Shown: positions 1 to 7,656 of the stretch, piece after piece
How the letters are laid out: each line of letters starts with the position of its first letter
Numbering within the stretch: position 1 is the stretch's first letter
Assembly: GCA_003242645.1 (NCBI GenBank)
Contig: QGVC01000013.1
Coordinates: 1 to 22,401 of the forward strand
DNA: 22,401 nucleotides
Reading direction: 5' to 3'
From: Pseudomonadota bacterium
GTDB lineage: Bacteria > Pseudomonadota > Alphaproteobacteria > Rhizobiales > Hyphomicrobiaceae
The notes under the pieces: generated by a model
The model's input: only the letters and a program-made list of their open reading frames with translations
What the model was told of the DNA's origin: nothing
Databases searched by the model: none
Translations under genes and position numbers: made by a program

Positions 1-184
1 GCGGTAGATTGTGTTAAAAGAAAGGGGTTGCAGGGCGTATAAACGCGGCCTGCAGCTCGTAAACGAACGGGCCTACGCAGTGCCACTTTATGCCCTCACG
101 ACCTATTACGTCTCGGACAAAGATCTCGAGTTCACGCCCTATCCGGATGAGCTCCCCCGCTTCTGGGAAATGAGCTGGAAGTAG
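1..184 (+). pseudogene. 3' fragment of a family-5 (peptide/nickel type) ABC substrate-binding protein gene, apparently frameshifted
   Basis: The frame ending at the TAG at 182-184 encodes about 58 residues, including YKRGLQLVNERAYAVPLY and ending PRFWEMSWK. This is the usual C-terminus of periplasmic family-5 solute-binding proteins (peptide, dipeptide or nickel importers), and such a gene normally sits just upstream of the DppB-like permease found next. The frame is blocked by a TAG at 5-7. The upstream part appears to continue in a different frame (1-30: VDCVKRKGL), which closes at a TAA at 40-42. Leaving out seven bases (31-37) joins the two into KRKGLYKRGLQLVNE, a very typical sequence for the family. 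Either the gene is truly frameshifted or the sequence at this window end contains an error. The family call is fairly firm; whether the gene is dead is not known. Confidence 0.65.
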
Positions 185-197
185 CATTTGCTATGCG

Positions 198-226
198 CGG
201 GCGGTGCGTCCTGTAACGGCCGCCCG
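198..226 (+). other. Stem-loop between the binding-protein gene and the permease gene
   Basis: CGGGCGG at 198-204 pairs perfectly with CCGCCCG at 220-226 across a 15-base loop, 14 bases after the binding-protein stop codon. No T-run follows, so it is not a classical terminator. In many ABC importer operons a hairpin here protects the abundant binding-protein mRNA and limits read-through into the permease genes. That role is inferred from position only. Confidence 0.5.
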
Positions 227-312
227 TTACTATTTGGACCAGCACAAACGTGGGACCGGGATTTCGTCGGGAGGCATTGGCAAACACGTCCCTGCCCTCC
301 CGCTCTTGCGCT

Positions 313-338
313 CACGAGCGTTCGAAGCAATGCTCGTG
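313..338 (+). other. Second stem-loop upstream of the permease gene
   Basis: CACGAGC at 313-319 pairs with GCTCGTG at 332-338 around a 12-base loop. It lies in the 218-base gap between the binding-protein gene and the permease gene, which otherwise shows no reading frame I can support. With the hairpin at 198-226 it may form an mRNA processing or attenuation region. No U-tract follows it. Confidence 0.4.
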
Positions 339-402
339 GCGAGAGACATTGGTTTATGCGATAACGCGAAAGGGCGCAGACTGAACACCCTCGGGAGGTT
401 GG

Positions 403-1320
403 ATGCTGCTCTATACGCTGAAGCGGCTGGGACTGGCTATTCTCGTCGCCGCTTTCGTATCGGTGGTCGCGTTCATGCTGCTGCGTCTGTCGGGCGACGC
501 GGCCATTGCCATCGCAGGAGAGGGGGCTCGCGATGAGGATATCGAGCTTGTGCGCCGAACGTACGGGCTCGATAGGCCGCTCATCGTGCAATACATGGAT
601 TGGCTGCTTACGACGCTGTCCGGCGATTTAGGCGAGTCGCTTTACTTCAAGACCGACGTGGCAGGCCTGATCGCCGACAAGCTGCCTGTGACCTTTCTCA
701 TCGGCAGCCTTGCCTTGCTTTTCGCGTTGGCCCTGTCGATTCCGCTGGGTGTGCTCGCAGCCGTTTTCTCCGGAACGTGGATCGATCGCGCAGCTCTGGC
801 CATCGCCGTAGTTGGCCAAGCGCTCCCAAATTTTTTCTTCGCGCTCGTGCTCATCATGCTGTTTTCGATCACGCTGCGATGGCTACCGGTATCGGGCAGC
901 GATACGTGGGCGCATTTCGTAATGCCCTCGATCGCGCTCGGCTATTACGTGACGCCGCCCATGATGCGCCTTGTTCGCGCCGGCATGATCGAGGTGCTGA
1001 ATTCGGATTACATCCGCACAGCACGAGCCAAGGGCCTGCCCTCGGCCAGCGTCGTGTTCAAGCACGGATTGCGCAATGCGGTCGTGCCGGTGGTGGCGCT
1101 GTCAGCGGTCCAGCTCGGGTATTTGCTCGGCGGCTCCATCGTGATCGAGACGATTTTCGCCCTCGATGGCCTTGGTTATTTGGCCTACCAGTCCATCACG
1201 CATAAGGATTTTCCAGTTACGCAGGCCGTCTTGTTGCTGCTGTCGCTGATTTACGTGCTGCTGACGCTCGTCTCAGACCTGATCAATGCCTTTCTCGATC
1301 CACGGATTAGGGTCGCCTGA
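403..1320 (+). CDS. ABC importer permease, DppB/OppB-like
   Basis: This is one of the two inner-membrane permease subunits of a peptide/nickel-class ABC importer. The 305-residue product has the family's usual length. An N-terminal membrane helix (about residues 6-28) is followed by a periplasmic segment with the family signature YGLDRPL. About five further helices follow. The cytoplasmic EAA loop (around residues 197-222, with DYIRTARAKGLP and FKHGLRNA) docks onto the ATPases. The ATG at 403 is preceded by GGGAGG at 393-398, a good ribosome-binding site. The stop overlaps the next start in an ATGA at 1320-1323, so the two permeases are probably translationally coupled. The substrate cannot be read from this subunit; dipeptides, oligopeptides or another family-5 ligand are all possible. 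Confidence 0.93.
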   Translation: MLLYTLKRLGLAILVAAFVSVVAFMLLRLSGDAAIAIAGEGARDEDIELVRRTYGLDRPLIVQYMDWLLTTLSGDLGESLYFKTDVAGLIADKLPVTFLIGSLALLFALALSIPLGVLAAVFSGTWIDRAALAIAVVGQALPNFFFALVLIMLFSITLRWLPVSGSDTWAHFVMPSIALGYYVTPPMMRLVRAGMIEVLNSDYIRTARAKGLPSASVVFKHGLRNAVVPVVALSAVQLGYLLGGSIVIETIFALDGLGYLAYQSITHKDFPVTQAVLLLLSLIYVLLTLVSDLINAFLDPRIRVA

Positions 1321-2213
1321 TGAGTGACGCTGTCATCCTTCCTGTCGAGACAGTTTCGCCCAGGGCGGCCACCGCGACGGCGCGCATGGCCGCCAACCCA
1401 TCCGTGGTTGTTGGTCTCATTCTCGTGGGCGCTGTGATCGCTATCGCATTGCTCGCGCCCGTGCTGGCCCCCCACGACCCTTATGCCCAGGACCTCACCC
1501 GCCGGCTCGTGCCGCCGATCTGGCATGAAAAGGGAGTTTGGACAAATCCTCTTGGAACGGACAATCTAGGACGCGATTATCTCTCACGCATCCTCTATGG
1601 CGCTCGCATTTCGCTGCTGATCGGGTTTTCCGTCATGCTGATCTCGGGCCTGATCGGCACGACGCTCGGGCTTCTCGCCGGCTACTTCGGCGGCCGCACG
1701 GACCTCGTCATCAGCTTCATCATCACGGCCCGGCTCGCCATGCCAGTGGTGCTGGTCGCGCTGGCAGTCGTCGCCATGATTGGCGGATCGCTTCCGGTCG
1801 TAATCCTGACGCTCGGCTTATTGAAATGGGACCGCTTTGCGGTTGTCATGCGAAGCGCCACGCAGCAGGTCCGCGCGCTCGATTATGTGGCAGCGGCTGA
1901 AGCCGCAGGCGCCTCGCGTTTGCGAATTCTGACCGGCGAGATTTTGCCCAACGTGTTTCCGCATCTGATCGTTGTCGCAACTGTTGAGGCGGGCAGCGCG
2001 ATCCTGCTCGAGGCGGCCCTGTCGTTCCTAGGTCTCGGCGTGCAGCCTCCGCTTCCCTCCTGGGGTTTGATGATCGCGGAAGCCAAGAACATGATGTTCT
2101 TCTCGTTCTGGCTCATCGCCATCCCGGGCACTGCGCTGGCGCTGTTGGTGTTGGGCATCAACCTGCTCGGGGACGGCCTGCGCGATGTTTTCGCTCCAGA
2201 CGGGAGGGCGTGA
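1320..2213 (+). CDS. ABC importer permease, DppC/OppC-like
   Basis: This is the partner permease of the DppB-like protein, 297 residues. It has a cytoplasmic N-terminus, a first helix (about residues 28-50) and then the DppC hallmark ending in APHDPYAQD. A short segment with LGTDNLGRDYLSR follows, then the core transmembrane domain. The EAA loop contains DYVAAAEAAGAS and ILPNVFPHL. The C-terminal half carries the conserved SFLGLGVQPPLPSWG. The start overlaps the upstream stop by four bases (ATGA), and its own TGA (2211-2213) shares one base with the ATG of the first ATPase. This coupling would help make the two permeases in equal amounts. The family assignment is firm; substrate unknown. Confidence 0.93.
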   Translation: MSDAVILPVETVSPRAATATARMAANPSVVVGLILVGAVIAIALLAPVLAPHDPYAQDLTRRLVPPIWHEKGVWTNPLGTDNLGRDYLSRILYGARISLLIGFSVMLISGLIGTTLGLLAGYFGGRTDLVISFIITARLAMPVVLVALAVVAMIGGSLPVVILTLGLLKWDRFAVVMRSATQQVRALDYVAAAEAAGASRLRILTGEILPNVFPHLIVVATVEAGSAILLEAALSFLGLGVQPPLPSWGLMIAEAKNMMFFSFWLIAIPGTALALLVLGINLLGDGLRDVFAPDGRA

Positions 2214-3229
2214 TGGGAGCAGGCCCACCACGCGAACCCTTGCTCGAGGTGAAGGATCTTTCCGTCACGATCCGCACGCCTGCCGGGCCACTCCATGCCG
2301 TGCGCGGCGTTAGCTTCGACGTGCATCGAGGCGAGACCGTGTGCCTCGTCGGCGAGTCAGGTTGCGGGAAGTCGATGACCTCGCTCGCCATCATGGATCT
2401 GCTGCCGTCGACGGCCAAACGGCAGGCGAGCCGCCTCGTCTTCGCTGGCATCGACCTTACGCGGGCCTCCGGCGCCGAGATCAACGCGTTGCGCGGCAAC
2501 CGCATGGCGATGATCTTTCAAGAGCCGATGACGGCGCTGAACCCGGCCTGGACCATCGGCAACCAGCTCATCGAAGTCTATCGGCACCACAAGCGCTCCA
2601 GCTATGCCGAGGCGCGCGATCGGGCGGTGGATCTACTCGCCAAGGTCGGCATTGCCTCACCAGCCGAGCGATTGGGGCAATATCCGCACCAGCTCTCCGG
2701 CGGCCTGCGCCAGCGCGTGATGATTGCGATGGCGTTGATGTGCGGCCCGGACCTCATCATTGCCGACGAGCCGACGACTGCCCTCGATGTCACGATCCAG
2801 GCTCAGATTTTGCGCCTGCTGGCGGGCCTGCAACGCGAGTTCGGCATCGCGTTGCTGCTTATCACGCACGATCTCGGCATTGTGGCCCGCATCGCCGACA
2901 GGGTGCACGTAATGTATGCGGGCGCGATCGTCGAAAGCGCGACGACGGCGGAGCTGTTCGCCCGTCCCTGCCATCCTTACACGCGCGGGCTGCTCTCGTG
3001 CCTGCCACGTCCTGGCACGACAAAGGCTGGGACACGACTGGGCACGATACCCGGTATCGTGCCGAGCCTCATCGGCGGCATCGAGGGCTGTGCCTTCCGG
3101 ACGCGCTGCGAATATGCGCGCGCTGAGTGCGCTCAAACGTTGCCTGTCCGCTCGCCGTCCGCAACCCACCGCTACGTCTGCGTCGAGGAGTTCACGGCCG
3201 AAACGGAGCTCCGGGAGGCATCGGCGTGA
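2213..3229 (+). CDS. ABC importer ATPase, DppD/OppD-like
   Basis: This is the first ATP-binding subunit of the importer. Counting from the ATG at 2213 (338 residues), it has a Walker A GESGCGKS at 47-54, a Q-loop Gln near 103, the signature LSGGLRQ from about 161, a Walker B ending ADEP near 184-187 and a switch His near 219. The C-terminal oligopeptide/dipeptide extension has the family's cysteine pattern (GCAF, TRCE, AECA, YVCV). That pattern binds an iron-sulfur cluster in some DppD proteins; whether it does here is inference. The ATG overlaps the permease stop by one base, with GGGAGG at 2202-2207. An in-frame GTG at 2210 is a possible alternative start. Its stop overlaps the GTG of the second ATPase. 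Confidence 0.92.
   Translation: MGAGPPREPLLEVKDLSVTIRTPAGPLHAVRGVSFDVHRGETVCLVGESGCGKSMTSLAIMDLLPSTAKRQASRLVFAGIDLTRASGAEINALRGNRMAMIFQEPMTALNPAWTIGNQLIEVYRHHKRSSYAEARDRAVDLLAKVGIASPAERLGQYPHQLSGGLRQRVMIAMALMCGPDLIIADEPTTALDVTIQAQILRLLAGLQREFGIALLLITHDLGIVARIADRVHVMYAGAIVESATTAELFARPCHPYTRGLLSCLPRPGTTKAGTRLGTIPGIVPSLIGGIEGCAFRTRCEYARAECAQTLPVRSPSATHRYVCVEEFTAETELREASA
3213..3218 (+). promoter_or_regulatory. Ribosome-binding site deciding the start of the second ATPase
   Basis: GGGAGG lies seven bases before a GTG at 3226, which overlaps the upstream TGA as GTGA. The same hexamer precedes the DppB-like gene (393-398) and the DppD-like gene (2202-2207). It supports a GTG start at 3226 over an in-frame ATG 99 bases further upstream, which would add 33 residues that do not resemble the family. 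Confidence 0.7.
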
Positions 3230-4197
3230 GCGCTCTCATCGAAGTGCGCGGGCTGTCGAAGACCTTCAGCGTCAACCGGGGCATTTTTGCCAGGCGCGCG
3301 ACGCTCACGGCCGTCGCGAGCGTCGACCTCGATGTGCACAAGGGCGAGGTCCTCGGCATCGTCGGCGAGTCGGGCTGCGGAAAGAGCACGCTCGCCCGCA
3401 TGATCCTGGGCTTGTTGCCGCCGACAACCGGCACGGTGCGGCTTGATGGTAAGGATATCCAGACGCTGCCACGGCGCGAGATTGCGCGGCGGATGCAGCC
3501 GGTCTTTCAGGACCCTTACTCCTCGCTCAACCCGCGCCGGCGGATCGCTTCCATCGTGGCCCTTCCTCTCGAGGTGCAAGGGATCGGGTCCGCAGAGGAG
3601 CGCCGGGCCAAGGCGATCGCCGCGCTCGACAAGGTCGGCCTGCCAGCGCGGTATGCTGACCACTACCCGAACGAACTCTCGGGCGGTCAGCGCCAGCGCG
3701 TCGCCATTGCGCGCGCACTCATCACCGAGCCAGAGATCGTTATCTGCGACGAGCCAACCTCGGCCCTGGACGTCTCGGTGCAGTCCCAGATCCTCAATCT
3801 TCTGATGGACCTGAAGCAGAACCTCGGGCTGACCTACATCTTCATCAGCCACAACCTCGCAGTGGTCGAGCACCTCGCGACGCGGGTCGCGGTCATGTAT
3901 CTCGGACGCATCGTCGAGCTGGGGCCCACGGCCGAGCTGTTCCGCAACCCGCGCCACCCCTACACACAGGCCCTGCTCGCCTCTGTGTTGACACCGGAGC
4001 CCGGCCTCGGTCTGCCCGAAGCGCTCCTCGGAACCGCATCGCCGGACCCCCTTAATGTTCCATCGGGCTGTCCTTTCCATCCGCGTTGCCCGCAGGCAAT
4101 GGAGATGTGCCGGACACACGTTCCGCAGCGGGTTGCGACGGAAAGCGGCTTCGCCGCCTGTCATCTCGTGAACGGCCGGGCGAGCCAGGCCGCTTGA
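3226..4197 (+). CDS. ABC importer ATPase, DppF/OppF-like
   Basis: This is the second ATP-binding subunit, 323 residues from the GTG at 3226 ([14 protein letters not shown]). It shows a Walker A GESGCGKS at 47-54, a Q-loop at FQDPYSSLNPR (Gln 95), the signature LSGGQRQR from 151, a Walker B VICDEPTSALD near 172-182 and a switch His in FISHNLAV near 209. Like its partner, it ends with an oligopeptide-transporter extension holding four cysteines (SGCPF, PRCP, EMCR, AACH). DppF-type proteins pair with DppD-type proteins as a heterodimer under the two permeases. It is the last gene of the tightly overlapping run; the next gene begins 100 bases later on the same strand and may or may not share the transcript. 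Confidence 0.92.
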   Translation: MSALIEVRGLSKTFSVNRGIFARRATLTAVASVDLDVHKGEVLGIVGESGCGKSTLARMILGLLPPTTGTVRLDGKDIQTLPRREIARRMQPVFQDPYSSLNPRRRIASIVALPLEVQGIGSAEERRAKAIAALDKVGLPARYADHYPNELSGGQRQRVAIARALITEPEIVICDEPTSALDVSVQSQILNLLMDLKQNLGLTYIFISHNLAVVEHLATRVAVMYLGRIVELGPTAELFRNPRHPYTQALLASVLTPEPGLGLPEALLGTASPDPLNVPSGCPFHPRCPQAMEMCRTHVPQRVATESGFAACHLVNGRASQAA

Positions 4198-4297
4198 ACG
4201 ACTCAGCGACCCTTACGACACTTCGATTCCGTTTGCGCAACCTCTATCTCTTCGGCGCCGTCCGTGATACGGCACAGCGCGCAACACCGGAGACCGC

Positions 4298-5206
4298 ATG
4301 ACTGCCGAGATCGTCTTCAAGAAAACGATGAACTTTGCCTATGGCGAGCCCCGCGAGCTCGCCCCAGGCGTCGTGCGGCTCGTTGCAAACAACCCGAGCC
4401 CGTTCACCTTCCACGGGACCAACACCTATCTCGTCGGAACCAAGGAGCTTGCTGTCATCGACCCCGGCCCCGAGGACGATGCACATTTCGAAGCCATCAT
4501 GCGCGCAGCCGCCGGGCGCCCGATCACGCACATTCTCGTCACGCACACCCATCGCGACCACACCGATGGGCTGGAACGGCTCCGCGCCGCGACCGGTGCC
4601 AAGGTTTGCGCGCGCGGCCGCACGCGTCATTCGCCGAGCAGCTTGAGGTTGAGCCCATCCGGCGCCGAGTTCACCGATATCGATTTCAGGCCGGACATCG
4701 TTCTGGACGACGGGGACAGCATCTCCGGCCCGGACTGGCGTTTGGAAGCGCTGGCGACGCCCGGCCATGCGCCGGATCACCTCTGCTTCTCAGAGGCGAA
4801 CAGCAACGTGCTGTTCTGCGGCGATCACGTGATGGCCTGGAACACGACCGTGGTCGCCCCGCCCGAGGGCAACATGACCGACTACATGCGGTCGTTGGAG
4901 AAGCTGCTCGACCGGCCGGAAGCGGTCTTCATGCCCGGCCACGGCGGGCGCATCGAGCAGCCGAGCCGGATGGTTAAAGCCTACATCGTCCATCGCCGCT
5001 GGCGTGAGCAGGCGATCCTCGACGCCGTGCGGCAGGGGCACACCACCATCGACCGCATCGTCGCCACGGTTTACCAGGGGCTCGACTCGCGGCTCGTCAG
5101 AGCGGCCTCGCTCTCGGTTCTGGCGCACATCGAGAGCCTCGTCGAACGCGGGCTCGTTAGTTGCGACGGTCCCCCCGACCTCGACCGCCCCGTCTTTGCT
5201 GTGTAG
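4298..5206 (+). CDS. MBL-fold metallo-hydrolase (LACTB2-like) with C-terminal winged helix
   Basis: This is a 302-residue metallo-beta-lactamase-fold hydrolase. The metal-binding motif THTHRDH supplies His83, His85, Asp87 and His88. The remaining expected ligands appear at PGHAPDH (His157), FCGDH (Asp176) and MPGHGG (His215), so the dinuclear site looks intact. The last ~70 residues (from about AILDAVRQGHTTIDRIV) look like the small winged-helix domain found C-terminally in LACTB2-like proteins. That subgroup includes nucleases and thioester or lactone hydrolases, so the substrate is open. The ATG at 4298 has a modest upstream GGAG. The gene follows the ABC operon by 100 bases, and its last 50 bases overlap the convergent DUF1499 gene. 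Confidence 0.88.
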   Translation: MTAEIVFKKTMNFAYGEPRELAPGVVRLVANNPSPFTFHGTNTYLVGTKELAVIDPGPEDDAHFEAIMRAAAGRPITHILVTHTHRDHTDGLERLRAATGAKVCARGRTRHSPSSLRLSPSGAEFTDIDFRPDIVLDDGDSISGPDWRLEALATPGHAPDHLCFSEANSNVLFCGDHVMAWNTTVVAPPEGNMTDYMRSLEKLLDRPEAVFMPGHGGRIEQPSRMVKAYIVHRRWREQAILDAVRQGHTTIDRIVATVYQGLDSRLVRAASLSVLAHIESLVERGLVSCDGPPDLDRPVFAV

Positions 5207-6062
5207 CTCTCCCTTTGCTGCGGGCATTATCGGCCTCGGCCGCCGCTGGCACGCTGCTATCCAGCACCTTCCGAAGCTCCGCGAAGAACGTGCGAATCCG
5301 ACTGGCATTCTGGCCTAAATCGTGTTGGCCGTAGCGCGAGGCCGAGCGCACGTCGATCTGGGACGTCTCCGAATCCCCCATCACCCGGATCACGACATCG
5401 TCGGGGAAACCGATGATGAGAGTGCGGTCCACGGCTTCAATATAGCCAGGCTGTTCAAAGCTCCCGCCCGGCGGCGTTTCCGAGACGACCTCGTACTTCA
5501 AGCGCCTCACCGTTTGGGCAGCGATCTCAAAAGCCTCATCGACCGGCCGGGAAAGCAGGAATGGCTGCAGATCCGGGTACGCGACGGCCTGCATTTCGAC
5601 GAAATGCTCGCCTGGGTAATCGGCTGGATTTGCGCCAGGCCCGCGCAGGTTCGCCAGGGCGGACATCGGCGGCGGGGCATGCAGGTCCGTGGTCACGTCG
5701 TTGATGGCAGGAAGATCGCGTACCACCGGAATGTAGTAGGCAGGCCAAGCGAAAAGAGCGAGGCTGAACAATAGTCCGCCAAATGCCGCCGCGCCCCCGG
5801 AGCGACCCGTAAACCAAATCCGAACGATGGCAACCAGAGCTAGGAGCAACGCCAGCCCACCGCCAACAAAGGCCGCCTTGAGCACGTTCAGCAAGACGGG
5901 CGTCGAGAGGCCTAGGAACCGGTGCAAGACGATGCCGCTAATCGCCAGAGCACCGCTGAAAAGCGCCAGGCGCAGGCTCCACACGGCGGAGAATGTCGGC
6001 CGCCGACGGGTTTCGTCCATCATGCGGTGGACAGCGTGCCAGGAAACGTCCAGGCTGGTCAT
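5157..6062 (-). CDS. DUF1499 domain membrane protein
   Basis: This is a 301-residue protein of unknown function. The N-terminal part holds three or four hydrophobic helices (roughly residues 25-47, 52-80 and 90-112). A soluble region follows that matches DUF1499, with features such as VAYPDLQPFLLSRPVDEAF, YIEAVDRT and DVRSASRYGQHDLGQNA. DUF1499 proteins are common in alphaproteobacteria, and no biochemical role is established that I can cite. The C-terminus is a short Arg/Gly-rich basic tail (RRGGRGRGDRRN) encoded entirely within the overlap with the convergent MBL gene, so it is probably not part of the conserved domain. The start taken is the ATG at 6060-6062; an internal MM near residue 14 is an alternative. 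It is divergent from the aminotransferase. Confidence 0.82.
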   Translation of the reverse strand: MTSLDVSWHAVHRMMDETRRRPTFSAVWSLRLALFSGALAISGIVLHRFLGLSTPVLLNVLKAAFVGGGLALLLALVAIVRIWFTGRSGGAAAFGGLLFSLALFAWPAYYIPVVRDLPAINDVTTDLHAPPPMSALANLRGPGANPADYPGEHFVEMQAVAYPDLQPFLLSRPVDEAFEIAAQTVRRLKYEVVSETPPGGSFEQPGYIEAVDRTLIIGFPDDVVIRVMGDSETSQIDVRSASRYGQHDLGQNASRIRTFFAELRKVLDSSVPAAAEADNARSKGRATQQRRGGRGRGDRRN

Positions 6063-6126
6063 TCTCGTTCACTCTTCGCCTCGGCGCGAGCAGCGCGAAT
6101 AGGAACTCTTTAAGCCGCACTTGCGT

Positions 6127-6140
6127 CGTGGTTTACCACG
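6127..6140. promoter_or_regulatory. Palindrome in the divergent DUF1499 / aminotransferase intergenic region
   Basis: CGTGGT, two bases, then ACCACG forms a near-perfect inverted repeat 36 bases before the aminotransferase ATG. Its core TGGT..ACCA resembles operators of FadR-type GntR regulators, although those usually have a three-base centre. No -35/-10 pair stands out clearly around it. It is a plausible operator by sequence and position; no regulator gene lies in the window. Confidence 0.4.
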
Positions 6141-6176
6141 TCAAGGACAACATCATACCAGCACAGGACAGGCCAG

Positions 6177-7562
6177 ATGATGACTCTTTCCAATTATGCC
6201 ATGCGAGATGTTGAGGCTGTCTTGCACCCTGCAACGAATCTCGCGTTGCATCGAACAACCGGTCCCCTGGTATTGGAGCGGGGCGAAGGAGTCTTCGTCT
6301 GGGACAAGGAAGGCAAGCGTTATATCGAGGGCCTTGCTGGCCTTTGGTGCACGGGCCTCGGCTACGGTAACCAAGAGCTGATCGAAGCGGCGCGCGAGCA
6401 GATGAGCCGTTTGTCGTTCACTCATCTGTTCGGCGGGCGCAGTCACGAGCCGGCGATCGCACTGGCAGAGAAGCTCAAGGAGCTGGTGCCCGCGCCGACG
6501 TCGAAGGTCTTCTTCACCTGCTCGGGCTCGGAGGCGAACGACACTCAGATCAAGCTCGTCTGGTACTACAACAATGCCCGTGGGCTGACGAAGAAGAAGA
6601 AGATCATCAGTCGAATGAAGGCGTACCACGGCGTGACGATCGCGGCGGGGAGCCTCACTGGTCTGCCGGTCTTCCACGCCGATTTCGACCTGCCGATGCA
6701 GCGGGTATTGCACACGGACTGTCCGCATTACTGGCGGTATGCGGAGGAAGGCGAGAGCGAGGAAGAGTATGCCACGCGCCTTGCCAATAATCTCGAGGAT
6801 CTGATTCAGCGCGAAGGCCCGGAGACCATCGCCGCTTTCATCGCCGAGCCCGTCATGGGAGCTGGCGGGGTCATTCCTCCGCCGCGGACATACTTTCAGA
6901 AGATCCAAGAGGTGCTGCGGCGCTACGACATCATGATGATCGCCGACGAGGTCATCTGCGGCTTCGGGCGCACGGGCAACTGGTTCGGCTCACAGACTTT
7001 CGGGATTGATCCTGACACCATCACGATGGCCAAGGCGATCACGTCCGCCTACATGCCCCTCGGCGCCGTAACGGTCAGCGAGCCCGTGTATGAGGCTCTG
7101 CTCGAGGAGAGCAAGAAGCTCGGAGTCTTCGCCCATGGGTTCACCTACACAGGTCACCCCGTTTCCTGCGCTGTCGCCCTGAAAACCCTCGAGATCTACG
7201 AGCGCATCGACATCGTCCGACATGTGCAGAGCGTTGCGCCGGTGTTCGAGACGCGCCTCAGGGCGCTCAGGGATCACCCGCTCGTGGGTGAGACGCGCGG
7301 CGTCGGCCTCATCGGGGGCATCGAGCTCGTGAAGAACAAGTCGACCAAGGAAAGCTTCGACGTGCGGCAGGGCGTGGGGCCGAAGGTCGTGAAGCTGGCG
7401 GAGGAAGAGGGGCTGATTTGCCGTGCTGTCGCCGGCGATACGATCGCGCTCGCACCGCCCCTGATCATCAACGGTGCCGAAATCAATCTGATGTTCGACG
7501 CTCTTGGGCGGGCGCTCGATCGCGCCGAGGAGTGGGTCCGGAAGGAGGGCCTGCGAGGCTGA
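6177..7562 (+). CDS. Class III PLP-dependent aminotransferase (omega-amine / beta-alanine type)
   Basis: This is a 461-residue fold-type I aminotransferase that moves an amino group from a terminal amine or omega-amino acid to a keto acid. Visible family elements are GLAGLWCTGLGYG (about 52-64), the PLP phosphate-binding FFTCSGSEAND (112-122), AYHGVT (149-154), the EPVMGAGGV segment (224-232), the cofactor Asp in MIADEVICGFGRTG (Asp257) and the Schiff-base Lys286 in TMAKAITSAYMPLGA. Length is typical. The first of two adjacent ATGs (6177) has AGGA eight bases upstream. Substrates in the family include putrescine, beta-alanine, GABA and synthetic amines; sequence alone does not decide here. 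A gabD-type dehydrogenase 9 kb away could take a semialdehyde product, but the genes are not in one operon. Confidence 0.9.
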   Translation: MMTLSNYAMRDVEAVLHPATNLALHRTTGPLVLERGEGVFVWDKEGKRYIEGLAGLWCTGLGYGNQELIEAAREQMSRLSFTHLFGGRSHEPAIALAEKLKELVPAPTSKVFFTCSGSEANDTQIKLVWYYNNARGLTKKKKIISRMKAYHGVTIAAGSLTGLPVFHADFDLPMQRVLHTDCPHYWRYAEEGESEEEYATRLANNLEDLIQREGPETIAAFIAEPVMGAGGVIPPPRTYFQKIQEVLRRYDIMMIADEVICGFGRTGNWFGSQTFGIDPDTITMAKAITSAYMPLGAVTVSEPVYEALLEESKKLGVFAHGFTYTGHPVSCAVALKTLEIYERIDIVRHVQSVAPVFETRLRALRDHPLVGETRGVGLIGGIELVKNKSTKESFDVRQGVGPKVVKLAEEEGLICRAVAGDTIALAPPLIINGAEINLMFDALGRALDRAEEWVRKEGLRG

Positions 7563-7656
7563 TAGCTATCGTTAGTGGCTCCGCGGTCTCTTCTGATTGG
7601 GTTTCCGGAACGGCGCGAGTCAGGCACACTCGTCGCAACCTGAGCGGGCAGCGGGG

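Noticed and set aside
3172..4164. A 330-codon open frame on the minus strand
   Set aside because: It is the mirror of the DppF-like ATPase, which has all its motifs intact; the antisense product matches nothing recognisable.
7561..7570. Ten-base palindrome GATAGCTATC at the aminotransferase stop codon
   Set aside because: It has no loop and no following T-run, and it partly overlaps the stop codon; a palindrome of this length is expected by chance in a window of this size.
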